DNA of 64,000 bases from Escallonia rubra (GCA_033065855.1 JAVXUO010001000.1:1-64000); one strand, 5' to 3'. Positions 12,721-25,900 are shown, counted from the first letter of the stretch. The notes: a model not told the origin generated them from the letters alone. A program made the numbers and translations.

Positions 12721-13323
12721 GGGTGAGTACTCGGTTATACTAGTAGAGGACTTAATAGGCTTGTCTATTGGGCAAGGAGAGTAGAGGCCATCATGGACTC
12801 GTCTACTCGGCTTGAAGAGAAGAGGAGTTATGGATTCATCTACTCAGTTGGGAGAGTAAATGAGTTATGGATTCGTCTACTTGGCTGGGAGAGTAGAGCA
12901 CTTATGGACTCATCTACTCGGCTGGGAGAGTATAGGCCATTATGGACTCGTCTACTCGGCTGGGAGAGTAGAGTTGTTATGGACTCGTCTACTCGGCTAG
13001 GAGTGTAGAGGAGTTATGGACTCGTCTACTGGGTTGGGAGAGTAGAGTACTTATGCACTCGTCTACTCGGCTGGGAGACTAAAGGACTTATGGACTCGTC
13101 TGGGAGAGTAGAGGACTTATGGACTCCTCTACTCGGCTGGGAGAATAAAGGAGTTATAGACTCGTCTACTGGCTGGGAGAATATAGGCCTTCATGGACTC
13201 ATCTACTCGGCTGGGAGAGTAGAGTTATGAACTGGTCTACTCGGCCGGGAGAGTAAAGGCCTTCTTGGACTATTATACTCGGCTGGGAGAGTAGAGGCCT
13301 TCATCGGTCGTCTACTCGGCAGG
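12721..13323. repeat. Minisatellite block 3
   Basis: Same monomer. The unit just upstream has lost about 60 bp that precede the block in the other units (the CATTTGCCC...ACATGGAAG part). Confidence 0.93.
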
Positions 13324-13934
13324 GAAAATAGAAACACCGTGGAGATTATAAAGGCTAGTCAAGACAACTAGAACAATAACCCTCAAAGCACAACTTATCA
13401 ATGAAGAACTCAGCCTACTCAAAAAGTTGTTAAGAGGATTAGATTTGACGAAATCGCGTTATCCACAAGATCTTATATAGGCCAGGTGACGCCCCAATGC
13501 TTTTAATATCTTTGTAATGTATAATCTTCATTCCCCAACTCCACCCCGACCACAAAATCAAGCAGATGAAGGGCCGATGAAGGGGGCGACAAAGGTAGAC
13601 ACTACATGCAACACTTCAACAATTTGGTAACGATGGCTCAAATGGCATCTATATTAGACTTATTAGTCCAAACATGAAATCTATATTCAATACGACGATT
13701 TTTCAAAACCAGTTGAACTTGAAGGATGAAAGCAAGCATTCGAGTACTTGAAAAGATTGATTATTCATAGGATTGATGAAAGGGAGATCATGCGTGAGTT
13801 AGACAACCTCGTGGCATTGCTCCGAGTCAACTGGAAGGTGCAAAAGAGGAAGCCCAGCTCATGTTAAAAAACAAAACAATCATCAGAAGGATTGCGATCT
13901 CACCGGCTCATATAAAAGGATGAGTTTCGGCTGT

Positions 13935-14910
13935 CATGAATTCCACGCTAGTCCATCCCAAGACTCCATGACAGTCTGGATAACAACTCATCGCGAATTT
14001 GTAAAAGATGACTGAAGTAACCACCGGCATCGCGTGACGAAGAGCATATGCCATGTCATGCTAGTCCAACCTTAACCTGTTCCAATCTATTTCAAAATAA
14101 TAAATTGCATTAATATTAGAATTACACTAATCGTAATTGACAAAAGAAAAAAAAAGAGTGCATATTACTTCTTCAGGCGGTTGAGCATAACAACTTCTCA
14201 TGAACGTGATGGGACCTTCGGGCCTTTTGTAACCCTTTTGGTCATTTTTGTTGTAAAAGAAAATGTCATGCAACTGAGGATCATCATATTGGTTGGAAAA
14301 CAACCACCAATCCTTTATCTAGGGAAACTTGCTAATCAAATCACATTTTTTAAGATAACTCGTAATGGCGAAGCCGAAATCCCAAACTTTATGGAAGAGT
14401 TGGTAGTCATCCGCGTAGTAAAAAAATAAAGCGTTGGTGAAGACAAAGTAGGAATAATGCCTTCCAAACACACAAAAAAGATAGAGGATAAGTATCAAAC
14501 AATATGATATAAAAACCATAAAAAGAAGAAACTTTGGTCCTTCTGTTTTAAGTGCAATTTTGCAGAGATCATAGAAAAGTTGAAGGGCCAAAGGAGTAGG
14601 AACATTGTTTTTTAGCGGGTTAGTATGCATGGTCAACTTCACGAGCTGCCTTAGACATCTAACATCTTCTTTTAAATCTTGTTCAGAGCCTAAACCAAAG
14701 ACAACAAAGGAATACAAACACAAAGGAATAGATGCAAAAGTTATCTTCTAAGAAAATAATAAGCAAGAAAAAATGGTATTAACCTTTCACCCTAGTGAAA
14801 TCAAATAGGATAGATTGGTGATTATCATCTACACGGAACCTGTGTTTAAGAGATTGCCATGGGGTCGGCGCTGATGGAATCCAAATTTCCAGCCTTCACA
14901 AATTCTCCTA
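13935..14910 (-). pseudogene. Kinase/KEN-like gene remnant, unit 4
   Basis: This copy has the longest open stretch of the five (14319-14723, 134 codons). It runs through the DLKEDVRCLRQLV exon, the putative intron and the KVWDFGFAITSYL exon until the TAG shared by units 2-5. The open intron is probably chance rather than a real coding region, because the GT/AG positions seen in the palindrome copies fall inside it. The kinase-KEN assignment rests on the same motifs as in the other units. Confidence 0.4.
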
Positions 14911-15806
14911 AAGGCAAAAATACATAATCGATTGTAAACAACCCATCGCAAGTGAAGATTTCAAAAATATTGTTGACGATATTCGCAATTTTTCATAGGT
15001 TTCCCTTTGTGATTGGGTTAACAACACACAAAAATTCAAAAAAATATGTTAGTACTCTCGGTGGTCGACCCAGATCAAAACATTCTAAAGTCCAAACGCA
15101 GGTTCAGAAATAAAAATAAGCATAAGTTTTTCTTAGGTTTCCCTTGTTGTGATTGGGTTAACAACACACAAAAATTCAAAGAATTATTTTATGTTAGTAA
15201 TTTTGGGGGTCGACCCAGATCACACATTCCACTGATACTTATCAGAAGGTCCAAAGTCCAAACACAAAAAGAGACAAAAACAAAAAAATAAGCACAAGTA
15301 GTACTGTGGATGAAATCCGGGAAAAGTTTCCAAAGACTCGCGAATAAACCTGAACAGCGAAAAAATACCGGTGACTCGCCGGAAGTATTCGCGGGGAAAC
15401 TCGGATGCTTAAGTCAGCAAATGTGTTTCAGAGAATCTGAATAAACTATCAATCAAATACTTATATTTCTCTCTTTTCTCTTTTTCTTTGTATAGAGTCT
15501 CAATTAGTGAGTAGTTATTTCTCCTTCATAGGGGGTTACCCTACTAAGTGGGGAGTTACTCCTGATTAGTGGCCTAGTTAATCTCATGTAGTGGGTTGTT
15601 ACTAGCCATCATGGATAAGTGGATTAATCGGTAAATGAGTTATACTGCTTCTCCACTTTCTCATAGTTAAAGAGGCGGTTATGGTTTTCCAGATGATGAC
15701 ATCTGTCATCATCTTGGCTTTGCTATTTTTTCCACATATCATTTGCCCCCCATTCAATGTTTTTTTCTTGAAAAAAGGGCATGGAAGAAACCTATTTTTT
15801 TAGTTG

Positions 15807-16408
15807 GGTGAGTACTCGGTTATACTAGTAGAGGCCTTAATGGGCTTGTCTACTGGGCAGGGAGAGTAGAGGCCATCATGGACTCGTCTACTCGGCTGGA
15901 AGAGTTGAGGAGTTATGGATTCATCTATTCGTTTGGGAGAGTAAAGGAGTTATGGATTCGTCTACTCGGCTGGGAGAGTAGAGCACTTATGGACTCGTCT
16001 ACTTGGCTGGGAGAGTATAAGCCATTATGGACTCATCTACTCAGCTGAGAGAGTAGAGTAGTTATGGACTCGTCTACTTGGTTATGAGTGTAGAGGAGTT
16101 ATGGACTCGTCTACTCGGCTCGAAGAGTAGAGCACTTATGGACTCGTCTACTCGGCTCGGAGAGTAAAGGACTTATGGACTCGTCTGGGAGAGTAGAGGA
16201 CTTATGGACTCGTCTACTCGACTGGGAGAATAAATGAGTTATAGACTCGTCTACTGGCTGGGAGAATATAGGCCTTCATGGACTTATCTACTCAGCTGAG
16301 AAAGTAGAGTTATGAACTTGTCTACTCGGCTGAGAGAGTAAAGACCTTCTTGGACTATTATACTTGGCTGGGAGAGTAGATGCCTTCATCGGTCGTCTAC
16401 TCGGCAGG
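15807..16408. repeat. Minisatellite block 4
   Basis: Same monomer and order of variants as blocks 1-3, which shows the blocks were copied together with the long unit. Confidence 0.93.
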
Positions 16409-17019
16409 GAAAATAGAAACACCATGTGGATTATAAAGGCTAGTCAAGACAACAAGAACATTAACTCTCAAAGCACAACTTATCAATGAAGAACTCAGCG
16501 TACTCAAAAAGTTGTAAATGGGATTAGATTTGACCAAATCGAGTTGTACACAAGATCTTATATAGGCCAGAAGACGCCCTAATGCTTTTAATATCCTTGT
16601 AATGTATAATCTTCATTCTCCAACCCCACCCCGACCACAAAATCATGCAGATGAAGGGCCGATGAAGGTGGCGACAAAGGTAGACACTACATGCAACACT
16701 TCAACAATTTGATAACGATGGCTCAAATGGCATCTATATTAGACTTATTAGTCCAAACATGAAATATATATTCAATACGACGATTTTTCAAAACCAATTG
16801 AACTTGAAGGATGAAAGCAAGCATTCGAGTACTTGAAAAGATTGATTATTCATAGGATTGATGAAAGAGAGATCATGCATGAGTTAGACAACCTCGTGGC
16901 ATTGCTCCGAGTCAACTGGAAGGTGCAAAAGAGGAAGCCCAGCTCATGTTAAAAAACAAAACAATCATCAGAAGGATTGCGATCTCACCGGCTCATATAA
17001 AAGGATGAGTTTCGGCTGT

Positions 17020-17950
17020 CATGAATTCCACGCTAGTCCATCCCAAGACTCCATGACAGTCTGGATAACAACTCATCGTGAATTTGTAAAAGATGACTGA
17101 AGTAATCACAGGCATCGCGTGACGAAGAGCATATGCCATGTCATGCTAGTCCAACCTTAACCTGTTCCAATCTATTTCAAAATAATAACTTGCATTAATA
17201 TTAGAATTACACTAATCATAATTGACAAAAGAAAAAAAAAGATTGCATATTACTTCTTCAGGCGGTTGAGCATAACAATTTCTGATGAACGTGATGGGAC
17301 CTTCGGGCCTTTTGTAACCCTTTTGGTCATTTTTGTTGTAAAACAAAATGTCATGCAACTGAGGATCATCATATTGGTTGAAAAACAATCACCAATCCTT
17401 CATCTAGGGAAACTTGTTAATCAAATCCCATTTTTTAAGATAACTCGTAATGGCGAAGCCGAAATCCCAAACTTTATGGAAGAGTTGGTAGTCATCCGCG
17501 TAGTAAAAATATAAAGCGTTGGTGAAGACAAAGTAGGAATAACGTCTTCCAAACACACAAAAAAGATAGAGGATAAGTATCAAACAGTATGATATAAAAA
17601 CCATAAAAAGAAGAAACTTTGGTCCTTCTGTTTTAAGTGCAATTTTGCAGGGTGAGTATGCACGGTCAACTTCACGAGATGCCTTAGACATCTAACATCC
17701 TCTTTTAAATCTTGTTCAGAGCCTAAACCAAAGACAACAAAGGAATACAAACCCAAAGGAATAGATGCATCTACACGATAGCAAGAAAACAATAAGCAAG
17801 AAAAAATGGTATTAACCTTTCATCCCAGTGAAATCAAACATGATAGCTTAGTGATTATCATCTACACGGAACCTGTTTAAGAGATTGCCTTGGGGTCGGC
17901 GCTGATGGTATCCAGATTTCCAACCTTCACAAATTCCCCTAAAGCCAAAA
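17020..17950 (-). pseudogene. Kinase/KEN-like gene remnant, unit 5
   Basis: Same exon order. A deletion of about 50 bp inside the second exon near 17650 removes the NVPTPLALQLFYDL region and joins ALKTEGPK-coding sequence directly to the HTHP region. Exon 1 (about 17848-17945) is the clearest of the five, reading EGWKSGYHQRRP and VDDNH on the minus strand. The shared TAG is at about 17405-17410. Confidence 0.4.
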
Positions 17951-18825
17951 ATACATAATCGATTGCAAACACCCATCACAAGTGAAGATTTCAAAAATAT
18001 TGTTGAAGATATTCGCAATTTTTCATAGGTTTCCCTTTGTGATTGGGTTAACAACACACAAAAATTCAAAAAAATATGTTAGTAATCTCGGGGGTCGACC
18101 CAGATCAAAACATTCTAAAGTCCAAACGCAAGTTCAGAAATAAAAATAAGCACAAGTTTTTCTTAGGTTTCCCTTATTGTGATTGGGTTAACAACACACA
18201 AAAATTCAAAGAATTATATTATGTTAGTAATTTTGGGGGTCGACCCAGATCACACATTCCACTGATACTTATCCGAAGGTCCAAAGTCCAAACACAGCTG
18301 TAGAAACAAAAAATAAATAAATAAGCACAAGTAGTACTGTGGATGAAATCCGGGATAAGTTTCCAACGACTCGCGTATAAACCTGCACAGCGAAAAAACA
18401 CCGGTGACTCGCCGAAAGTATTTTCGGAGGGGAAACTCGGATGTTTAAGTCAACAAATGTGTTTGAGAGAATCTGGATAAACTATCAATCAAAGACTTAT
18501 ATTTCTCTCTTTCCTCTTTTTCTTTTTATAGAGTCTCAATTAGTGAGTAGTTATTTCTCCTTCATAGGGGGTTACCCTACTAAGTGGGGAGTTACTCCTG
18601 ATTAGTGGCCTAGTTAATCTCATTTAGTGGGTTGTTACTAGCCATCATGGAGAAGTGGATTAATACTGCTTCTCCACTTTCTCATAGTTAAAGAGGCGGT
18701 TATGGTTTTCCAGATGATGACATGTGTCATCATCTTGGCTTTGCTATTTTTGCCCATATCATTTGCCCCCCATTCCATGTTCTTTTTCTTGAAAAAAGGG
18801 CCTCGAAGAAACCTATTTTTTAGTT

Positions 18826-20960
18826 GGGTGAGTACTCGGTTATACTAGTAGAGGCCTTAATGGGCTCATCTACTCGGCAGGGAGAGTAGAGGCCATCATG
18901 GACTCGTTTACTCGGCTGAAAGAGTAGAGGAGTTATGGATTCATCTACTCGGCTGAGAGAGTAAAAGAGTTATGGACTCGTCTACTCGGCTGGGAGAGTA
19001 GAGGCCATTATGGACTCGTCTACTCGGCTGGGAGAGTATAGGCCATTATGGACTCCTCTACTCGGCTGGGAGAGTAGAGCACTTAGGGACTCGTCTACTC
19101 GGCTAGGAGAGTAGAGGCCATTACGGACTCGTCTACTCGGCTGGGAGAGTGGATGAGTTATGGACTCGTCTACTCGGCTGGGAGAGTAGAGGAGTTATGG
19201 ACTCGTCTACTCGGCTGGGAGAGTATAGGCCTTAATGGACTCGTTTACTAGGGCTGAGAGAGTAAATGAGTTATGGATCGTCTACTCTGCCGGGAGAGTA
19301 GAGGCCTTCATGGGTCATTTATTCGGCTAGAAGAGTAGAGGAGTTATGGACTCATCATTCAATTGGGAGAGTAGAGGCCTTCATGGAATCGTCTATATTC
19401 GGTGGGGAGAGTAGAGGCCTTCATGGACTCGTCTACTTGGCTGGGAGAGTAGAGGCGTTCATGGACTCGTCTATACTTGTCTGGGAGAGTAGAGGCTTTC
19501 ATGGGTCGTCTACTCGGCTGGGAGAGTAGAGGCTTTCATGGACTCGTCTACTTGGCTTGGATAGTAGAGGCCTTCATGGGTCGTCTAATCGACTGGGAGA
19601 GTAGAGGATTTATGGACTCATTTACTCGGCTGGGAGAGTAGAGGCCTTCTTGGACTCGTCTACTCGGCTGGGAGAGTAGAGGCCTTCATGGGCCGTCTAC
19701 TCAGCTGATAGAGTAGAGGCCTTCATGGGTTGTCTACTCGGCTAGAAGTAAAGGCCTTTATGGACTCGTCTACTCGGCCTGAAGAGTAGAGGCCTTCATG
19801 GATTCGTCTACTCGGCTCGGAGAGTAGAGGAGTTATGGATTCGTCTACTCAGTTGAGAGAGTAGAGGAGTTTTGGATTTGTGTACTCGGCTGGAAGAGTA
19901 GAGGACTTATGGACTCGTCTACTCGGCTGGGAGAGTAGAGGCCCTTATGGAGTCGTCTACTCGGCTCGGAGAGTAGAGTAGTTATGGACTCGTCTACTCG
20001 GTTGGGAGAGTAGAGAAGTTATGGACTCGTCTACTCGGCTATGAGAGTAGAGGCCTTCATGGACTCGTCTACTCGGCTACGAGAGTAGAGGAGTTATGGA
20101 CTCTTTTACTTGGCTGGGAGAGTAGAAGAGTTATGGACTCATCTACTCGGCTGAGACAGTAGAGGCCTTCATGGACTCGTCTACTCAGCTGAGAGAGTAG
20201 ATGTCTTCATGGGTCGTCTACTCGACTAGAAGAGTAGAGGAGTTATGGATTCATCTACTCGGTTGGGAGAGTAGAGGCCTTCATGGACTCTTCTACTCGA
20301 CTCGGGGAGTAGAGGCCTTTATGGGTCGTCTACTCAACTGGGAGAGTAGAGGACTTATGGACTCCTCTATTCGGCTGGGATAGTAGATGCCTTCTTGGAC
20401 TCTTCTACTCGGCTGGGAGAATAGAGGCCTTCATGGGTCGTGTACTCAGCTGGGAGAGTAGAGGCTTTTATGGGCTCGTCTACTCGGTCAAAAGAGTAGA
20501 GGCCTTCATTGGTCGTCTACTAAGCTAGGAGAGTAGAGGCCTTTATGGACTCATGTACTTGGCCTGAAGAGTAGTGGCCTTTATGGACTCGTCTAAAATC
20601 GGCTGGGAGAGTAGAGGCCTTCATGGGTCGCATACTTGGCTGGAAGAGTAGAGGCCTTTATGGGCTCGTCTACTCGGCTGAAAGAGTAGAGGCCTTCATG
20701 GGTCGTCTACTCGGCTGGGAGTGTAAAGGCCTTTATGGGCTCGTCTACTCGGCCGGAAGAGTAGAGGCCTTCGTGGACTCGTCTACTCGGCTACGCGAGC
20801 AGAGTCCTTCATGGGCTTGTCTACTCGGCTAGGCGAGCATGGGCCTTCAGGGTCTAAACGCGCTCGTCTACTCGGCTAGGCAAGTAGAGACTTAGACCAT
20901 GAAAGGGGCTAGCTCGTCTACTCAGCTAGGCGAGCAGATGTCATGAGGGTCTAAACGTGC
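18826..20960. repeat. Minisatellite block 5, expanded terminal block
   Basis: About 2.1 kb of the same monomer, more than three times the length of the other blocks, and more uniform in its middle part. The last roughly 150 bp shift to a variant with GGCTAGGCGAGCAGA instead of GGCTGGGAGAGTAGA. The array then ends in unrelated DNA without another 3-kb unit. Confidence 0.93.
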
Positions 20961-21249
20961 TTGTCTCAAGGTAGAAATCGCTGAAACAACGATTTTCAAA
21001 AGTGTGGCATGAGGGTAAATAAGTTTTAAAAAGGAGTAAATTGATAATTAAGTTTTAAATATGTATTAATTAGGAAAGAAACTCGATCAATGTTGCCCTT
21101 GCATTCAATTTCATTCCTTTTTTCACTAGAAACTAACGAATGACTTGTGCGGACAAGCATTCATTATAGACAAATATATATAACTTAAAAGTCTTTAGTC
21201 TATTTTAACTTAAGTGAGAGCAACTCACAGTCAACGTCTCTCTCTCTCT

Positions 21250-21288
<39 letters not shown>

Positions 21289-22399
21289 TATGTATATCTT
21301 TATATATATTGAAAAAGCAGAAGCTACTTTTGCATAATTAGCTAGGAAGCTGTTATTTACTATTAGTTGTTTTGTAACTCAACACTTGCGCTATATGTAC
21401 GTACACGTAGGGCTTTATCCGAACCAAGGTCGAGCCGAACATGACTGTATTCGAGCTCGATTTATTAGTTTGTAGGAACGTTCAGACTTGGCTCATGCGG
21501 CTCATGCTCGTTATGAGCCAAATTCCCAATGTTTGAACTCGGTTTGAGTTTGTTACCACAAAGCTGGAGCTCAGATGAGTCACGACCGTTAGCTCCATTT
21601 CCACAGAGCTTCTGAGGAATTCAAAGGAGATTAGAGAATACAAATAGTCAAATACCAAATATTCACCGTCATACTCAGCATCGTCACCAAAATAAGACCT
21701 TGTCATCAACTAATGTGGTTAGAGATCATCGAATGTTGACAAAGATTGGATATTCGAAGTCATCCAAATGCTAGATTCGCTCCTCCTCATTCCTCTGGTC
21801 TTATGTATGCACATGCATGTGTGAAAGAGTGTGAGTGCGCCTGTGTGCCTCTTTGTGTGAGTTTCACGAGAGGAAAAAACGGACACAGACACACAAATGA
21901 GAGAGGAGAGACGATGTTCAGCTGTGCATGTTTGTGAGGCTCTCAAAAGTTATAAGCTAAGACTCGCAATAACTGATGTGACCACATTTAAAATCTATCA
22001 ACAATCAAAATTCCTCCACGTTTTTAATTAGACGGCTATGATAACCTTAATTTCTTTGTTTTTTTTTTGTTTTTTGCACCCTTCTCTGCCAAGCTAATTG
22101 GTTTAGAGTTCAGAGTTGGGAAAATTAGGAAAACGTGGGAATTGGGGTTAACTTTTTGTGGATGGTGGTTATTGTTTGTAAAATTAAGAAAAAGTGAGTT
22201 TTTTTCTAAAAACTTCAGAACAAGGGGTTTTTCAAATTCTCACTTTTTATGTACCCAAACTACCCCTCTCATCTAATTTTGCAAGAGACAAAACTGCCCT
22301 TGTCTAATTCCTCTCCCCCATCTTGTTAACCATCTCCATCCTTGACCCCATTCTCCCTATCCACGCCAGATTAGAATTCCCTCCATCTGCATCCAATAC
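20961..22399. other. Intergenic stretch without a recognised gene
   Basis: AT-rich sequence with a TC/AC microsatellite at 21235-21288 and a GAGCTCGA/TCATGAGC-rich stretch at 21430-21560 that could be an old transposon. Short ORFs on both strands have no recognisable motif. Confidence 0.5.
21235..21288. repeat. Compound (TC)n(AC)n microsatellite
   Basis: Eight or so TC repeats followed directly by about 18 AC repeats. Confidence 0.97.
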
Positions 22400-22910
22400 A
22401 CATGAGTGAACTGCATTGTCGACACGATCTTAGAAAGGATCAGGTGACCTCTGATGCTCTTAAGATCCTTGAACACTTAATCCCCATTCTGCACCCCCAC
22501 GAAAAAAATCAAGCAAATAGAGGGAGGGGGAGGGGTGTTAAGAGAAGACGCTCGCCATGCCAAAAGAGCACGTGTAACAGTTCAATACTCTGATAAGGAT
22601 TACTCATATGCTGCCAATATTCAACTTATTTGCCCAGACATGAGCCATATAATTCAATACACAATTTTGACAACCAGTTGAACTTGAAGCGTAAAAGCAA
22701 CCGATGTTCGGGTAAGACAATGCAATTGTTTTCTGAACGCAAGTACTCAAATATTTCAAAGGTTGACTGATATTTAGTACTTCGATGAAACAAAAATCGT
22801 AGATTCTGGCATTGCTCCGAGTAAAGTGGAAGGGGCGGAAAAGGAAGCCCTCTTACAGAAACAGAATAAGGGACATCATGCATCCTCTGCAACCTTTGCA
22901 ACTGAATTGA
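22400..22910. repeat. Diverged single copy of the macrosatellite unit's first part
   Basis: Matches 4390-4770 in order: CAGGTGAC...GATGCT, TTAAGATCCTTG, AACCAGTTGAACTTGAAG, then GGCATTGCTCCGAGT and AAGGAAGCCC. It is more diverged than the copy at 30.5 kb. After AAGGAAGCCC both single copies share sequence (CATCCTCTGCAACCTTTGCAA) that the tandem units lack, so the tandem unit is a rearranged derivative. Confidence 0.75.
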
Positions 22911-25900
22911 AAAGCCTTACTATTACAAGGAAAACAATGAAGCCAGGGCCTCGCTAAAAGTAACTACACCAAGCATTACTCAATCAAACGATTAACAAAG
23001 ATTTCCAGCTATACAAAATGTCCCTAGACTTGTGGGAGGGTTTGGGATATAAATTTAAATCTTGCCAACTAAAGACCAGCAAGGTGTAACCGCTAATATG
23101 TCCGGACCCTGGTTTGCACTTCTTCAAAATGCCACCCAACAAAAAAGAGATTGTGGCGTCCAAGATTGCCGACAATTGCTTCTCTGCACCCTCGCGACCT
23201 ACACAGATATATAACGGCTAACCCCGTGGGCCGTGGCACAAGGCTCCCAACGAGTGCGAAGAAGGTAGCTTCCGTGATTCATACAGGCAGTGGTTAGCCA
23301 GGAAGCCGGAATCAGGTGGGTTCTTGATAGATAAAAAATCAGTAGAGTTGTTTTTCCAACGATATCATATACATATCTTTCAAAGTTCTAGGTTTAAATT
23401 CAACTTGATGGTATTAATCCTTTGATATAACTATAGCTTTCCCTCTTCCAACGTTCTCTTGCCTCTCAGTCAAAAAAAGAACAGCAAAATAAAGAATTCT
23501 CACTGACCAGAGCTGAAGGAGGTTTTCCCATCAATCCCTTTTCAAAGTTTCTTCCAAATCTAAATGCCAATCGCAATTCACAAATTTAAAGCCCTAAATA
23601 ACATACTAAAGGGGTAAGCGGCGAACCAATCAAATCAATTCGAACTGTTGATGAACTTGAACGGTTTGGATTCAATTATTCAAACTGAGGCAAATTTGGT
23701 ACGCTTCACGATTCAAAATTTTCAAAACGGCACTAAACTTAGTTGAACCAAACCGAATCCTTATATATAATAATATCAATCGCGTACCATACTACAGCTA
23801 ATATAAAAGCAGATAGAACTCGAACGTAGTAAGATAGACAACTAGGGGAATAAAAATGCTTCTACCAGGTTTCACGTAACAATAAATGGTTTCATTTCAA
23901 CATTTTACACAAGCCCTATACGAAGGAAAAAGATTAAAATAAGGCTCAATAAGCGATTTTGTTTCTGTTACACTATTAGACCAATTTATATTCTTGCCCT
24001 AGCGTATAGTCCTCCTTCTCCAACTATATTTTGTATCTAAATATCGAATGTCTTTTTCCCTATTTGATTCTAAAAGGCTGATGATGCAGTGCCGTCAAGT
24101 TTAGCTGGAAATAAAATTGGTGACACCCCTTCTTCAGTCCTTCTAAGCTTGGCAAAAAGGATGTCCTCAGCCCCCACAAAGTAATAAAGAGTCAGCCGTT
24201 TGGGAGCATTTTGACGTTATAAACAAGAAAGGTGATCCTAATTCCAGTCCGAATGAACCTTCGGGCAATATGTAACTACTGTAGTAAGGAATATTTGTAC
24301 ACGGGTGTAAATGGCACTAGTTGATAATAGGCTTATTCAAATATTAGGCGTAAATAATATCCTTATAATTGCATTAGCAGTAAAACACATCTTATGCCTA
24401 TGGTTGAGCATTAAACTTTTATAACCATTCACTAGCACCATGGACAAGGCAGTCCACATGTGGGCATCGTGGTTCAATTCAACTTAGTGCTTTTTCCACA
24501 TGTTCTGCAGATTAGCTGAATTTTGGAAAATGTGATGTTGACCTAAAAGTCTTGAAGTGGTGAAGCTATTGCTTACTGGACTTCCTAGTCCCTTATTTAG
24601 TTTGTTTTCTAGATGCTTTGTAGTTATTTAAGACTCGTGTGATGTAAGGCAACTTTTGTTCGTTTGCCGGAGGTGTGGGATTGGATGAGTAATGTTCTCA
24701 ATTTATTAATCATGTCAGTCCTGTAATACAGTCATTTCTCTTGGTATTGGGCTATAAATTTTACGGTTCAAAGGTCCAAAAGTTCAACCATAAGCCCAAA
24801 AATGGAAAACAAAATAATGTTGAAACTAGGCACAATCAGATCCAAACCCTTCGATTCAAACCGTTTGAACAGTCCGAAACGTCTTGGTTTGGTCCCTCAG
24901 TTTGGTTTGCCGTTTAGCCCCCTAACCGAACCGTGCTCCCTCGTGTGTATAGGGGTTCAGCAAACTAAGATAGTGGAAAGTAACCTGAAGCAAGAGGGAA
25001 ACGTTTTTGTACTTATAATTAAGTTGTCTCTTCTTTTTGCCTTTATACAGCTTCTCTCTATACCCACTTCAAGAGATCACAACTTACAGGCTCACATTTG
25101 TACATAAATATGTGCAGGTTAAAGGGTTTTTTTGGTGGAAGCAGCAGGTGAGCATGTGCAACACACTGTGCTCCATGCAACCGTTGCCACTGCGAACAGG
25201 AAAAGTCGCCATGAAGCAACCTTAGCAATGCACTACGCCTAGCCCTCGTGTATTTTACTGTGTTTTTTACCGTATATGAGCACAAAATCAATAAGCATAC
25301 ATGTAGCATGCGTCCCGAAACCGAAAGCATGGATCAGTAGGTAAAATATATGAGGCAGTAAAATGTGTGGTGATATATGAGGCAGTAAAATGTTGGCCCT
25401 TAATTGCCACCGCAATTACACGCTATGAGACTAGAATTCCATAAGGAAAATAGGGTCCTCTTGAATTTGAAGCAAATTTTATCCACGTACAATTAGACTA
25501 ATTCGATGATAAGAGAGAACAGACTCCAATCCTAGTTGGTTATGATAGTTCATGTTGCTCCAATCAGTGTAAGCTCATAATTATGAAAATGCAGGTGATT
25601 TTCAGAGCCACAAGTATTCCGACCAGACACCCTATACCAAAATTTCAGTACCACAACTTGGTTATTCTTAGCTATTCACTCCTCACACCTTGGCGCCGCC
25701 CATGGACACCAAGAGCATAAGCTTCTTCACACTGCTTTTACCTCACCACCCTTCTCTTCCAATGCGAGACCGAGACTGCCTGCCTTAATTGGTAGGAAGT
25801 TTCATAGTTTTAGCACTCAATAATCCTCCAAGTTCATTCACGACGGCTAACCAAACATGTACATGGGTCAACACCAGAAACAATAAGTAAAGATGAAGTC

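Larger units (their letters stand above)
4241..20960. repeat. Macrosatellite of about 3-kb units, five copies
   Basis: The marker GAAAATAGAAACACC occurs at 4241, 7189, 10320, 13324 and 16409, giving spacings of 2948, 3131, 3004 and 3085 bp. Between markers each unit has the same order on the plus strand: about 0.6 kb related to the single copy at 30.5 kb; a decayed gene segment on the minus strand; an LTR-like stretch; and a minisatellite block. Units are highly similar by eye but carry private indels. The fifth unit ends in a much longer minisatellite and is not followed by another marker. Amplification by unequal exchange between minisatellite blocks is the simplest reading. Confidence 0.93.

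Noticed and set aside
12793..13008. ORFs reading MDSSTRLGE... through the minisatellite (also 20201-20383 and 20623-20832)
   Set aside because: They are translations of the minisatellite, differ between blocks and have no start context or conserved length.
4241..20960. Possible CRISPR-like array because of regular repeats with variable tails
   Set aside because: The monomers are head-to-tail minisatellite units with related tails, in a plant genome; there are no unique spacers or cas genes.
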